From Sphingobium sp. (GTDB lineage: Bacteria; Pseudomonadota; Alphaproteobacteria; Sphingomonadales; Sphingomonadaceae), in the NCBI GenBank assembly GCA_013911745.1, contig JACESO010000017.1:1-41021 (forward strand): a stretch of 41,021 nt of DNA, read 5' to 3'. Positions 1-8,136 of the stretch are shown in pieces; position 1 is the stretch's first letter, and the number at the start of each line of letters is the position of its first letter. The notes beneath the pieces are model-generated. The model was not told the origin of the DNA, did no database searches, and saw only the letters and a list, made by a program, of their open reading frames with translations. The translations under genes were made by a program, and so were the position numbers.

Positions 1-1135
1 CGTCGGCTATTTCGGCTATGAGACGGTGGGCTTGGTCGAGAAACTGCCCCGCCCTGCCCCCAACCCCATCGGCGTGCCCGACATGCTGTTCGTGCGGCCG
101 ACCGTCATCCTGATCTTCGACCGGCTGGCCGATCAACTCTATCTGGTCGCGCCGGTGTGGAAGGGCAGCTTCACCGACGCCGACCGCGCGATAGAGGCGG
201 CGCTGGAGCGGATCGATGCCGCCGCGGCGAAGCTGGCCGCGCCGCTGCCCGCCTTGCCCGCAGCCGCCGAGATCGCGGATGTCGCGGTGACGCCGGTGCT
301 GGAGCCGGGCCGTTACGCGCGCATGGTGGAGCAAGCGAAGGACTATATCGTCGCGGGCGACATATTTCAGGTGGTGCTGGCGCAGCGCTTCACCAGCCCC
401 TTCACTTTGCCTCCGATCGCGCTTTACCGCGCATTGCGGCGGATCAACCCGTCGCCCTTCCTCTATTATCTCGACCTGCCCGGCTTCGCGCTGATCGGGT
501 CGAGCCCGGAGATATTGGTGCGCGCCCGCAACGGCGAAGTCACCATCCGCCCGATCGCGGGCACGAGACCGCGCGGCGCGAACGCCGTGGAGGACGCGGC
601 CAATCGGACAAGCCTGCTTGCCGATCCCAAGGAACGGGCGGAACATCTGATGCTGCTGGACCTGGGCCGCAACGATGTCGGCCGGGTCGCCGCCGCCGGA
701 TCGGTAACGGTCACGGAAAGCTACACCGTCGAATTCTACAGCCATGTCATGCACATCGTATCGAACGTCGTGGGCCGCCTTGCCGACGACAAGGATGCGA
801 TCGACGCGCTGTTCGCCGGTTTCCCGGCCGGCACCGTGTCGGGCGCGCCGAAGGTGCGCGCCTGCGAGATCATCGCCGAACTGGAACCTGAGACGCGCGG
901 CGCCTATGCCGGCGGGGTCGGTTATTTCGGGCCGGACGGCAATATGGACAGCTGCATCGTGCTGCGCACCGCCGTGCTGAAGGACGGCGTCATGCATGTG
1001 CAGGCGGGCGCGGGCATCGTCGCGGATTCGCAGGCGGAATATGAGCAGCGCGAGTGCGAGGCGAAGAGCGGCGCGCTGCTGGCGGCGGCGCGCGAGGCGG
1101 TGAGCGTGGCGCGGCAGGCGGGGTACGGGCAGTAA
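1..1135 (+). CDS. trpE: Anthranilate synthase component I, 5' part missing
   Basis: The large subunit of anthranilate synthase makes anthranilate from chorismate in the first step of tryptophan synthesis. The frame is open from base 2 and continues upstream of the window; about 377 residues are visible of a usual ~500, so the N-terminal regulatory part is absent. The chorismate-binding domain is complete: GSSPEILVR, PIAGTRPRG, LMLLDLGRNDVGRVA, FPAGTVSGAPKVRACEII, the YAGGVGYF segment and the closing QAGAGIVADS with ECEAKSGAL. A GTG at base 26 is internal and is not the start. The next gene is convergent only 4 bases away, so trpG does not follow here. PabB is the main alternative; the GRNDVGRVA and GYFGYE segments favour TrpE. 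Confidence 0.95.
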   Translation, partial: VGYFGYETVGLVEKLPRPAPNPIGVPDMLFVRPTVILIFDRLADQLYLVAPVWKGSFTDADRAIEAALERIDAAAAKLAAPLPALPAAAEIADVAVTPVLEPGRYARMVEQAKDYIVAGDIFQVVLAQRFTSPFTLPPIALYRALRRINPSPFLYYLDLPGFALIGSSPEILVRARNGEVTIRPIAGTRPRGANAVEDAANRTSLLADPKERAEHLMLLDLGRNDVGRVAAAGSVTVTESYTVEFYSHVMHIVSNVVGRLADDKDAIDALFAGFPAGTVSGAPKVRACEIIAELEPETRGAYAGGVGYFGPDGNMDSCIVLRTAVLKDGVMHVQAGAGIVADSQAEYEQRECEAKSGALLAAAREAVSVARQAGYGQ

Positions 1136-1139
1136 CCTT

Positions 1140-1865
1140 TCAGCGGCAGGCGCGCCAGCCGGTCGCCCCCCGTTCCGCCTGGTCAAGGTGGAGATGGTCG
1201 CGATGCGCCGCATTATAGTCGGGTGACAGGACGGTCGAGAACAGGTCGCACGCGCCATCGCGCACCTGCCGCAGGAAAGCGGCGTCCTTGCCCTCGCCTT
1301 TCCAGTCCCCGACGACGCTGATCTGCCGCCCGTCCTGCAGCACGAAGGCGGCGACATCGATGGCGTCGGCGGTCGCATGTTCGCTGAAGTCGCCCGCGCT
1401 GCGCCCGTACATGCGGCGACAGCTATAGCTGCCGAAATGGCGGATGGAGCGGACCGGTTGACCGTAGAGGCGCTGGGCCGCCGGCTGGACGACCTGCCAC
1501 TCCCACAGCTTGAGCGCGGCGACGACGGGGCAGGACGGCGCGACCGACGCAGGGGCAAGCGCGACGGCGTCCCGCTCCGGCCGCAACCTTATCGCGTCGG
1601 CATAAGCGCACCGGCCTGCGCCGCCCGGCTTCATCGCGACATGATCCACGCCCGCTTGGTCGAGCAGCGCGCGGCAGCCGCTGGCGTCTCCGGTCAGCGC
1701 AGCCAGCTTTCGCCCCGTGAACATGCCGACCGGCTGCGACAGGTCGAGCGGCGTCCAGGGCAAGTCCTGCGGCCGCTGGCGCAACCAGGCATAAGCGAGG
1801 AACAACAGGAAAAGGAGGCCGCCAACGAGGAGAAGGCGGCGGAGGGTCAGATGAAGGCGGCGCAT
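1140..1865 (-). CDS. Extensin-like C-terminal domain protein
   Basis: This 241-residue protein has one N-terminal membrane anchor (about residues 11-28) followed by an extensin-like C-terminal domain, a family related to the D-Ala-D-Ala peptidase M15 fold. Metal-site-type residues are visible: SEHATADAIDV (H163, D167, D170) and HRDHLHLD (H221, H224, H226). Several cysteines (64, 86, 112, 149, 206, 240) suggest disulfides in the periplasm. A role in cell wall metabolism is inferred from the fold only; no substrate can be named. It starts 3 bases after the NUDIX gene and is probably co-transcribed with it. Its stop lies 4 bases from the trpE stop on the other strand. Confidence 0.85.
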   Translation of the reverse strand: MRRLHLTLRRLLLVGGLLFLLFLAYAWLRQRPQDLPWTPLDLSQPVGMFTGRKLAALTGDASGCRALLDQAGVDHVAMKPGGAGRCAYADAIRLRPERDAVALAPASVAPSCPVVAALKLWEWQVVQPAAQRLYGQPVRSIRHFGSYSCRRMYGRSAGDFSEHATADAIDVAAFVLQDGRQISVVGDWKGEGKDAAFLRQVRDGACDLFSTVLSPDYNAAHRDHLHLDQAERGATGWRACR

Positions 1866-1868
1866 GGA

Positions 1869-2639
1869 TCAACCACGCCGGACCTGCTCCATTGGTTCCG
1901 ACGTGACCGGATAGCCCAGATGGTCAGGGATGCAGAGATGGAGCGTTCCGTCCCGCATCTCTCGCCAAGGCCGGATCATGTCGACGGGGAAGCACCCGGC
2001 GTGGGCCGCGAGCGCCTCGAACGAAGGGGACAGCGCCAGCCGCTCCAGATTGCGGCGCGTGGGAAAGATGACATGGCCCTGTCCCGACTGGCACAAGGCA
2101 AGCGTGTCGGCGGCGCTGCTCCAGAACAGGCGGACATTTTCCGTGCTATCGACGCTCGCCGCCTGCCCTTCCGGCGCGCGGGCAAGGTAGAAGCGCGTAT
2201 CGAAGACCCGCCGCACGGCTTCGAACGGCGCGGGATGCCAGCGGGCGAAAGGGATGAGCGCGTCCAGATTCAGCGCGAGGCCATGCCGGTCCAGCAATTC
2301 GCCCAGGGTTCGGCCATCCCGCAGCCCATCGCGCAGCCGCAGTGCGGTCGACGGGTCCACCACGCCCCCAAGGCCGATCACGACCCCGGCTTCCTCGATC
2401 GTCTCGCGAATGGCGGCGATGCGCGCGGCGGCTTCATCCCTGTCCATCGCGCCGGCCACGCGCGCGGCGAGCGCATGATCGCCGGCCTCCACACCACCGC
2501 CTGGGAACACCAGCGCGCCGGCGGCGAAAGCCATCTTTGCCGATCGCTCGACCATCAATATCTCGGCCGGCCTGCCGGGCCGATCCCGCACAATGATCAG
2601 CGTGGCGGCAGGACGGCTCGTGACTGCATCATCTGTCAT
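1869..2639 (-). CDS. NUDIX hydrolase with long insertion in the NUDIX box
   Basis: NUDIX proteins hydrolyse nucleoside diphosphates linked to another group. The 256-residue product has FPGGGVEAGD at residues 45-54 and RETIEEAG at 78-85, the two halves of the NUDIX box. They are split by about 20 extra residues, as in the NUDT19/RP2 subfamily, known in animals for CoA diphosphatase activity. The substrate here is therefore a guess. I chose the ATG at 2639, preceded by GAAGG; a longer frame from 2666 would start only 9 bases beyond the tRNA 3' end and has no ribosome binding site. It lies directly behind tRNA-Ala on the same strand and before the extensin-like gene. Confidence 0.85.
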   Translation of the reverse strand: MTDDAVTSRPAATLIIVRDRPGRPAEILMVERSAKMAFAAGALVFPGGGVEAGDHALAARVAGAMDRDEAAARIAAIRETIEEAGVVIGLGGVVDPSTALRLRDGLRDGRTLGELLDRHGLALNLDALIPFARWHPAPFEAVRRVFDTRFYLARAPEGQAASVDSTENVRLFWSSAADTLALCQSGQGHVIFPTRRNLERLALSPSFEALAAHAGCFPVDMIRPWREMRDGTLHLCIPDHLGYPVTSEPMEQVRRG

Positions 2640-2674
2640 CAAGGAAACCTTCGGAAACAACCCCATGAGAGGGT

Positions 2675-2750
<76 letters not shown>

Positions 2751-2762
2751 GAAGGAGCGCTG

Positions 2763-2791
2763 CCTATAAGCGAGCGATTTCCGGCGTGCAA
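2763..2791 (-). promoter_or_regulatory. Promoter of tRNA-Ala
   Basis: On the minus strand TTGCAC (2786-2791) and TATAGG (2763-2768) are separated by exactly 17 bases, a good housekeeping sigma-70 type match. Transcription would start around 2756, a few bases before the mature tRNA 5' end at 2750. Confidence 0.7.
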
Positions 2792-2897
2792 CGGTCTTTG
2801 TACAAAAATCTGCGTAGCCTGGCCGAGGCCTGTCCGGCGCTTGTCACCGCCCCGGCAAAGCGCGCCAACGACGGGACATTACCCCGCCGTAACGGCC

Positions 2898-2925
2898 GGA
2901 ACGTTGATCCGGTCCGCACATTGTT
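2898..2925 (+). promoter_or_regulatory. Possible EcfG-type promoter of the DUF2171 gene
   Basis: GGAAC (2898-2902) and CATTGTT (2919-2925) are 16 bases apart. The alphaproteobacterial general stress sigma factor EcfG recognises GGAAC-N16/17-CGTT, so the second box matches at 3 of 4 positions. The predicted start near 2932 leaves about 43 bases of leader before the ATG at 2975. The same GGAAC/CATTGTT pair occurs before the small membrane protein at 27335. Confidence 0.4.
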
Positions 2926-2974
2926 CAGGGCGACGACGCCGATGCGCGTCGCCGACAGACGAAGGAGAAGGACG

Positions 2975-3910
2975 ATGGGTTACCAAGGCGGACGCCGCTA
3001 TGGTGGCGATGACCGATATTCGGGCAACTGGGATCGCGGAGGCGACCGGTATCGCGGATCGGGCGACTATCGGCGCGACGATCGTGGATATCGGTACGGA
3101 ACGCGCGGACAGTTTGGCGGACCGGACTATCGCCGTCCCCCCAGCGACTATGATCCCGAGGAACGCGGCTTCTTCGACCGGGCGGGCGACGAGATTCGCA
3201 GCTGGTTCGGCGACGAGGAAGCGGAACGCCGACGCGAATATGACGATTATTACAACCGCCCCTATGGCGATCCCCGCGACCAGTCGAGCCGCCTGGGCTT
3301 CGCATCGGCGGCACGCAGCGACTATCTGCCCAATCGTGGATATGCCCCCTACACCAACGAACGCAGCGGCTTCGGCAGCGAGGACCATGGCTACCGCACC
3401 CGCGCCTATGGGCCGCAGCAGGACTATGGCGCGCATCACGACAGCAATTACCATAGCTGGCGCCAGCAACGCATCGACGAGCTGGATCGCGACTACGCCG
3501 AATATCAAAACGAGAATCGCGACCGCTTCAACAGCGAGTTCGGCGCGTGGCGCACCCGCCGCGGCGAGCAGCGGCAGGCGATCCAGCAGGTGCGCGAACA
3601 TATGGAAGTCGTCGGCAGCGACGGCGAACATGTGGGCACCGTGGACAAGCTGCGCGGCGACCGCATCATCCTGACCAAGAATGATGAGGATGCCGGCGGT
3701 GTGCATCATTCGATCCCGTCGAGCTGGATCAAGACGGTGGACGCGACACGCGTCACGCTGGAGAAGACCGCAGCGCAGGCGCAGGACGCCTGGCGGACCG
3801 AGCGCGAGCAAGGCGCGATGTTCGGCGGCCGCGACGAAGGCCGGAGTGGATGGAGCCAGGAAGGCCAGAGCGGTTCGAGCACGGCCGGGAGCCAGTCGCG
3901 CTACCGCTGA
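2975..3910 (+). CDS. DUF2171 (PRC-barrel-like) protein with Tyr/Arg/Gly-rich N-terminus
   Basis: This 311-residue hydrophilic protein has a low-complexity first 60 residues rich in Gly, Tyr, Arg and Asp. An acidic segment RGFFDRAGDEIRSWFGDEE follows at 64-82, a pattern I associate with stress-related sphingomonad proteins. A DUF2171 domain lies at about 207-265 (EVVGSDGEHVGTVDKL, then a histidine pair and TRVTLEK); it resembles the PRC-barrel beta fold. No signal peptide or membrane segment is present. The ATG at 2975 has AAGGAGAA upstream; a longer frame from 2786 lacks a ribosome binding site and covers the candidate promoter. A strong terminator follows. The function is unknown; a stress role is inferred from the possible EcfG promoter. 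Confidence 0.85.
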   Translation: MGYQGGRRYGGDDRYSGNWDRGGDRYRGSGDYRRDDRGYRYGTRGQFGGPDYRRPPSDYDPEERGFFDRAGDEIRSWFGDEEAERRREYDDYYNRPYGDPRDQSSRLGFASAARSDYLPNRGYAPYTNERSGFGSEDHGYRTRAYGPQQDYGAHHDSNYHSWRQQRIDELDRDYAEYQNENRDRFNSEFGAWRTRRGEQRQAIQQVREHMEVVGSDGEHVGTVDKLRGDRIILTKNDEDAGGVHHSIPSSWIKTVDATRVTLEKTAAQAQDAWRTEREQGAMFGGRDEGRSGWSQEGQSGSSTAGSQSRYR

Positions 3911-3927
3911 TCGCGTGACTTGTAAGA

Positions 3928-3957
3928 AAGGCCCGATCCCAGGATCGGGCCTTTTTT
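3928..3957 (+). terminator. Rho-independent terminator after the DUF2171 gene
   Basis: A perfect 12-base stem (3928-3939 with 3942-3953, core GGCCCGATCC/GGATCGGGCC) is followed by a run of six T. It closes the DUF2171 transcript 17 bases after the stop codon and separates it from the DUF486 gene. Confidence 0.9.
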
Positions 3958-4003
3958 CCTGCCCGCTTGCATCCCGCGCCTTTGCGATGGCAAGCATCGA
4001 ACC

Positions 4004-4342
4004 ATGTCTACTTTCCTGCTGCTGCTCTTCTCCAACATCTTCATGACCACAGCCTGGTACTGGCATTTGAAGGGCGGCATGAACAAGCCGCTGCTGGTGG
4101 TGATCCTGATCAGCTGGGGCATCGCTTTCGTCGAATATTGCCTGGCGGTGCCGGCGAACCGGATCGGCTACGCCCATGGCTGGAGCGCCGGACAGTTGAA
4201 GATCGCGCAGGAAGCGATCGCGCTCATCATATTCGGCGTCTTCATGGTGACGGTGCTGGGCGAGCCCTTGCACTGGCGGCATGCGGCAGCCTTTATCTGC
4301 ATCATGGCGGCGGTGGCTTTCCTGTTCGTGGGGCGTACCTGA
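4004..4342 (+). CDS. DUF486 family small membrane protein (DMT-like)
   Basis: The 112-residue protein is made almost wholly of four hydrophobic helices (about 3-20, 28-48, 67-85, 92-110). This matches DUF486, a half-size relative of the drug/metabolite transporters. Typical segments are FMTTAWYWHLK near the first helix and the AVPANRIGY loop between helices two and three. No substrate is known to me. The start lies about 50 bases after the preceding terminator, and I see no strong ribosome binding site before ATGTCTAC. It is convergent with the DUF1003 gene. Confidence 0.88.
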   Translation: MSTFLLLLFSNIFMTTAWYWHLKGGMNKPLLVVILISWGIAFVEYCLAVPANRIGYAHGWSAGQLKIAQEAIALIIFGVFMVTVLGEPLHWRHAAAFICIMAAVAFLFVGRT

Positions 4343-4361
4343 CCCCGGATCAACCGCCCGG

Positions 4362-4928
4362 TCATGTCCCGTCTTCCGTGTCGAGCGCGTCGAGCACCGC
4401 TTCGGGCGCGACGTCGCGTTGCAGTTCGGGCAGTTCGGGATCGCGCGCGGCGTCGATTCCCAGATGACTGGCGATCGCGGCGGTCAGGCGGATCAACCGC
4501 GTCACCTCATGTTCGGCGAGCAGGCTGACCTGAAGATCGAGATTGGCGCGACGTTCCGCCGCCGCCGCAGCCCGGTTCTGACTGATCAGCACGAAGGTGG
4601 ACAGGAAGATCGCTTCCACCGACGCCCAGGTCGCCAGGATCACGAAGGTCGGATCGAAACGCGGCAGGCCGGGAAGGATGCCGAGATTGATGACGATCCA
4701 GAGTCCGAACAGCAGGAGATGGATATGCACGAAGACCATGCTCCCGGTGAAGCGGGTGATCGTCTCCGCAATCCGCGTGTCGCGCCCGGCGCCCGCCTCC
4801 TCCGCCCGCTGGCGCGCCGTCAGCGCGCGGATGTTCCGCTCCATCGCCGACGCGAGATCGGGCTGATCGGGCGGGGCCAGGGTGACCCGGTGTCGGGTCG
4901 CTTCAGTCGACCGGCTGTCTTCACTCAT
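4362..4928 (-). CDS. DUF1003 family membrane protein
   Basis: The 188-residue protein has a charged N-terminus and two adjacent membrane helices at about 64-86 and 94-116. They are joined by a short loop with LPGLPRFDP, followed by SQNRAAAAAERRANLDLQ and a long amphipathic C-terminal helix. This is the standard DUF1003 layout. The family has no assigned biochemical role that I can state. Its upstream region carries the best GGAAC-N16-CGTT match in the window, suggesting control by the general stress sigma factor. The gene stands alone, convergent with the DUF486 gene. Confidence 0.88.
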   Translation of the reverse strand: MSEDSRSTEATRHRVTLAPPDQPDLASAMERNIRALTARQRAEEAGAGRDTRIAETITRFTGSMVFVHIHLLLFGLWIVINLGILPGLPRFDPTFVILATWASVEAIFLSTFVLISQNRAAAAAERRANLDLQVSLLAEHEVTRLIRLTAAIASHLGIDAARDPELPELQRDVAPEAVLDALDTEDGT

Positions 4929-4985
4929 GCAGCGCGGCTCTCCCCGGCAGATCGAGGAACCGACGCCTCGACCGATCGATCCCTG

Positions 4986-5010
4986 AACGGCAGCGCTGAC
5001 GGCTCGTTCC
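4986..5010 (-). promoter_or_regulatory. EcfG-type promoter of the DUF1003 gene
   Basis: On the minus strand GGAAC (5006-5010) and CGTT (4986-4989) are separated by exactly 16 bases, matching all nine positions of the EcfG consensus used by the alphaproteobacterial general stress response. The expected start near 4979 gives about 50 bases of leader before the ATG at 4928. Confidence 0.6.
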
Positions 5011-5149
5011 GAACCGTGACGTCCGTGGGCTAACCTAAGTGTGGGAGGGAACGTCCGATGGGAGCGAGGGAGCGAGGCAAGCGAATTTGGAATAACTGAT
5101 TGGAAAAAATCACTCGACCCCGGCCCGCCATCGCGTCAATGCGTCGCAT

Positions 5150-6166
5150 ATGCAATTTCAATCTATGTGGATGATGCCTTTCTGGTTTGCGCAGCTGTTC
5201 ACGGGCGCAAAATCATTTGTGGACAATCCTTTGATCGGATCGAAAACGCTGAACGGCATCGGCTTGCATGCCGGGCGGGTGCGCGCTGCCCACGCGTTGA
5301 CGGCATTTCGGCGGCGGGGCCTCGCCGCAGCGGTCACGCCGGAGGACCGCACGGCGTTCGATCGCGACGGGGTGGTCGAAATCCGCAACTTCCTGCCGGA
5401 TGCACTATTCCGCTCGATGCAGGCGGACATTCTTGCCTATCGCGGCGCGGCGCGCGAGACGGTGCAGGGCGACACCGTCACGCGGCGCATGGCGGTCGAT
5501 CCCCAAGCGATCCGGGCGATCCCCGTCCTCGATCATTTCCGCAAGGACGAGCGCTGGCGCGGTCTTTCTCGCTATGTCGCAGGGTTCGACATAGAGCCGC
5601 TGCTTTACATCCAGTCGATCATGCCCAACCGGCACGACGCCGCGCGCGACCCGCAGCATGAACTTCATGCCGACACCTTCCATCCGTCCATGAAGGCCTG
5701 GCTGTTCCTGGAGGATGTACCGGCCGACGCCGGTCCCTTCTCTTATGTGCGGGGATCGCATCGGCTGACGCCGGCACGGCTGAAATGGGAACAGGCGCGC
5801 AGCCTTACCGTCCGGGACGAAAGCTGCCGGCTTTCGGCGCGCGGTTCGCTTCGCGTCAGGGCGGATGAGCTGGACGGCCTCGGCCTGCCGCAGCCCAGCG
5901 TCTTCACCGTGCCGGCCAACACGCTGGTCGTCGCCGACACGTTCGGCTTCCATTCACGCACTCCCGCCGCTGGCCCTGTGACGCGGGTCGAACTATGGGC
6001 CTATGGCCGGCGCAACCCGTTCCGCATCCGGCGCGGATGGGACATAGGCAGCCTGCCCGGCCTTGCCGAACGACGCATTCCGCTGCGCTGGTGGCTGGGA
6101 GACAGGGTCCATCCCTTCATCCGCCAGCAGTGGCGCGCCGTGGGGAAAAAATCAGCTTTCGAATAG
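5150..6166 (+). CDS. PhyH-like Fe(II)/2-oxoglutarate dioxygenase
   Basis: The 338-residue protein resembles the phytanoyl-CoA dioxygenase superfamily of iron/2-oxoglutarate oxygenases. The likely iron ligands are H173 and D175 in ELHADTFHP and H268 in FHSRTP; R279 in TRVELWAYGRR is a candidate 2-oxoglutarate contact. The jelly-roll segments AWLFLEDVPADAGPFSYVRG and FTVPANTLVVADTFGFH are typical. The substrate cannot be told from sequence. The start is uncertain: the ATG at 5150 has no clear ribosome binding site, and ATGs at 5165, 5171 and 5174 are possible. It converges on queA with a 28-base gap, where tgt often lies in related genomes. Confidence 0.8.
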   Translation: MQFQSMWMMPFWFAQLFTGAKSFVDNPLIGSKTLNGIGLHAGRVRAAHALTAFRRRGLAAAVTPEDRTAFDRDGVVEIRNFLPDALFRSMQADILAYRGAARETVQGDTVTRRMAVDPQAIRAIPVLDHFRKDERWRGLSRYVAGFDIEPLLYIQSIMPNRHDAARDPQHELHADTFHPSMKAWLFLEDVPADAGPFSYVRGSHRLTPARLKWEQARSLTVRDESCRLSARGSLRVRADELDGLGLPQPSVFTVPANTLVVADTFGFHSRTPAAGPVTRVELWAYGRRNPFRIRRGWDIGSLPGLAERRIPLRWWLGDRVHPFIRQQWRAVGKKSAFE

Positions 6167-6194
6167 CGGCGCGGCTAACCGGCGTGGCGCAAGG

Positions 6195-7229
6195 TCACCA
6201 TTGCGGCAACAGCAGGCTCGAGTCGCCATAGCTGTAGAAGCGATAGCCTTGCGCGATGGCGTGGGCATAGACCGCCTGCATCCGCTCCCGCCCCATCAGG
6301 GCCGATACCAGCATGAACAAAGTCGATCGCGGCAGGTGGAAGTTGGTCATCAGGCCATCGACCGCGCGAAAACGATAACCGGGCGTGATGAAGATCCGGG
6401 TTTCGTCGGCAAAGGGATGGATGAGGCCGTCTTCTGCGGCCGCGCTTTCCAGCAGGCGCAGCGAGGTCGTGCCGACCGCGATCAAACGCCCGCCCGCCGC
6501 GCGTGCGGCGTTGAGCCTTGCGGAGGTGGCTGCGTCTATGCGGCCCCATTCGGCATGCATCCGATGGTCGTCGGTGTCGTCCGCCTTCACCGGCAGGAAG
6601 GTGCCCGCGCCGACATGCAGCGTCAGCGTTTCGGTGAGGATGCCCGCCTGCGCGATGGCGTTCATGAGGTCGGGCGTGAAGTGCAGCGCCGCCGTCGGCG
6701 CGGCGACGGCGCCGTCCTCCCGCGCGAACATGGTCTGATAATCGCTGCGGTCCCGCTCGTCCGTGGCGCGCTTGCTGGCGATATAGGGCGGCAAAGGCAT
6801 ACGCCCCGCCCGCTCCAGTAGCAATTCGACCGGTTCGTCACCCTCGAAGCTCAGGGTGACGCCGCCGTCCTCGTCGCGCGGCCCGGCAATGGCGCTGACG
6901 CCCGCACCGAAATCGATCCGGTCGCCGGCCCGCACCCGCTTGGCGTTGCGCAGGAAAGCCTGCCACTGCCGCAGGCCGAGCCGCTTATGCAGCGTAGCCC
7001 CAATGCGTGCCTTCCCACGCGTGCCTTCCAGCTGGGCGGGAATGACCTTCGTGTCGTTGAACACCAGCACATCGCCAGCGCGCAGCAGCGACGGCAGGTC
7101 TCGGACGATATGGTCCTGCATCGCCGCCTCTCCCGGAACGAGGAGCAGTCGTGCGCTGTCGCGCGGCGAGGCGGGGCGCAGCGCAATATTCTCCGGCGGG
7201 AGATCGAAATCGAACAGGTCTACGCGCAT
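6195..7229 (-). CDS. queA: S-adenosylmethionine:tRNA ribosyltransferase-isomerase
   Basis: QueA transfers and rearranges the ribosyl part of SAM onto 7-aminomethyl-7-deazaguanine in tRNA to give epoxyqueuosine. The 344-residue length and segments are typical: the start [72 protein letters not shown] [12 protein letters not shown], and [21 protein letters not shown] near the end. It is the last gene of the minus-strand series coaD-ppiase-queA, 23 bases after the isomerase gene. The usual partner tgt is not next to it. Confidence 0.96.
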   Translation of the reverse strand: MRVDLFDFDLPPENIALRPASPRDSARLLLVPGEAAMQDHIVRDLPSLLRAGDVLVFNDTKVIPAQLEGTRGKARIGATLHKRLGLRQWQAFLRNAKRVRAGDRIDFGAGVSAIAGPRDEDGGVTLSFEGDEPVELLLERAGRMPLPPYIASKRATDERDRSDYQTMFAREDGAVAAPTAALHFTPDLMNAIAQAGILTETLTLHVGAGTFLPVKADDTDDHRMHAEWGRIDAATSARLNAARAAGGRLIAVGTTSLRLLESAAAEDGLIHPFADETRIFITPGYRFRAVDGLMTNFHLPRSTLFMLVSALMGRERMQAVYAHAIAQGYRFYSYGDSSLLLPQW

Positions 7230-7252
7230 GAGGAGGTGACCGGACCGCCGGC

Positions 7253-8035
7253 TTATTTCCTGGCAGCCGGCTTCTTCGTCGCGGCGGCCTTTGGCGCCGG
7301 CTTGCGGGCCGGGGCTGGCGTGTCGACGATGGAGGGCGCGGCGGCAGCAGGCTGGGGTGCTGCCGTAACCGGCGGTTTCCCGCCGCTCTCGATCGAGGCC
7401 TGGAGGATCACGGTCGGGTTCGCCGGCGGCTCGCCGGCTGCGATGGCGTCGACATATTGCATGCCCTCGATCACGCGGCCGAAGACGGTATATTTCTTGT
7501 CGAGCTGCATCCGGGGCAGCAGAACGATGAAGAACTGGCTGTTGGCGCTGTCCTCGCTCTGGGCGCGCGCCATCGACACCGTGCCGCGCAGATGCGGCAT
7601 CGGATTGAATTCGGCCTTGAGGTCCGGCAGCGTCGATCCGCCGGTGCCATCGCCCTTGGGATCGCCGCCCTGCGCCATGAAGCCGGGGATCACGCGGTGG
7701 AATTTGAGGCCGTTATAGAAGCCATGCCGGGTCAGTTCCTTGATCCGCTCGACATGGCCGGGCGCGATGTCGGGCCGCAACTGGATGCGCACGCGCCCGC
7801 CGCTCGACAGGTCGAGATCCCATATATTCTGCGGGTCGGCGGGAACGGTGGCGGGCGGCAATTGCGGCGTCACGCTGGTGCCCAGCGTCTCCAGATTCTT
7901 CTGCGCCTTCGCCGCGGTTTCGGCCTTCTTCATCTCCTCGGCCTGCCCCCGGCCACCGCCCTGCGCAAAAGCCGGGACGGACGCGGTGAGGGCGAAACCG
8001 ATCGCCACGGTCTTGAGCGCGCGAGTGAAACGCAT
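7253..8035 (-). CDS. Periplasmic cyclophilin-type peptidylprolyl isomerase
   Basis: Cyclophilins catalyse cis-trans isomerisation of Xaa-Pro bonds. The 260-residue product has a signal peptide ([20 protein letters not shown], then AFAQ), so it should act in the periplasm. The cyclophilin core contains [19 protein letters not shown], the TVSMARA strand and [11 protein letters not shown]-terminal tail is rich in Ala, Pro and Lys ([11 protein letters not shown]). I chose the ATG at 8035 because it gives a clean signal peptide; the frame opens further upstream at 8140 without a good start. It lies between coaD and queA on the same strand. Confidence 0.93.
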   Translation of the reverse strand: MRFTRALKTVAIGFALTASVPAFAQGGGRGQAEEMKKAETAAKAQKNLETLGTSVTPQLPPATVPADPQNIWDLDLSSGGRVRIQLRPDIAPGHVERIKELTRHGFYNGLKFHRVIPGFMAQGGDPKGDGTGGSTLPDLKAEFNPMPHLRGTVSMARAQSEDSANSQFFIVLLPRMQLDKKYTVFGRVIEGMQYVDAIAAGEPPANPTVILQASIESGGKPPVTAAPQPAAAAPSIVDTPAPARKPAPKAAATKKPAARK

Positions 8036-8136
8036 GGGAGAGACGCTTTCCTTCAAATCATCGGACCCGGCGGGTCGCCCCGCCCTGATAGCGCGCTGAT
8101 CGCGATTGGCAACTGAACGCAGGCTGAAACCGTGGG

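Noticed and set aside
2879..4282. A 467-codon open frame on the minus strand
   Set aside because: It crosses a strong terminator and lies antisense to the DUF2171 and DUF486 genes, with low-complexity composition and no family features.
5041..5661. A 206-codon frame overlapping the PhyH-like gene
   Set aside because: It covers the intergenic region and an alternative frame of the oxygenase; the product has no family features and biased low-complexity content.
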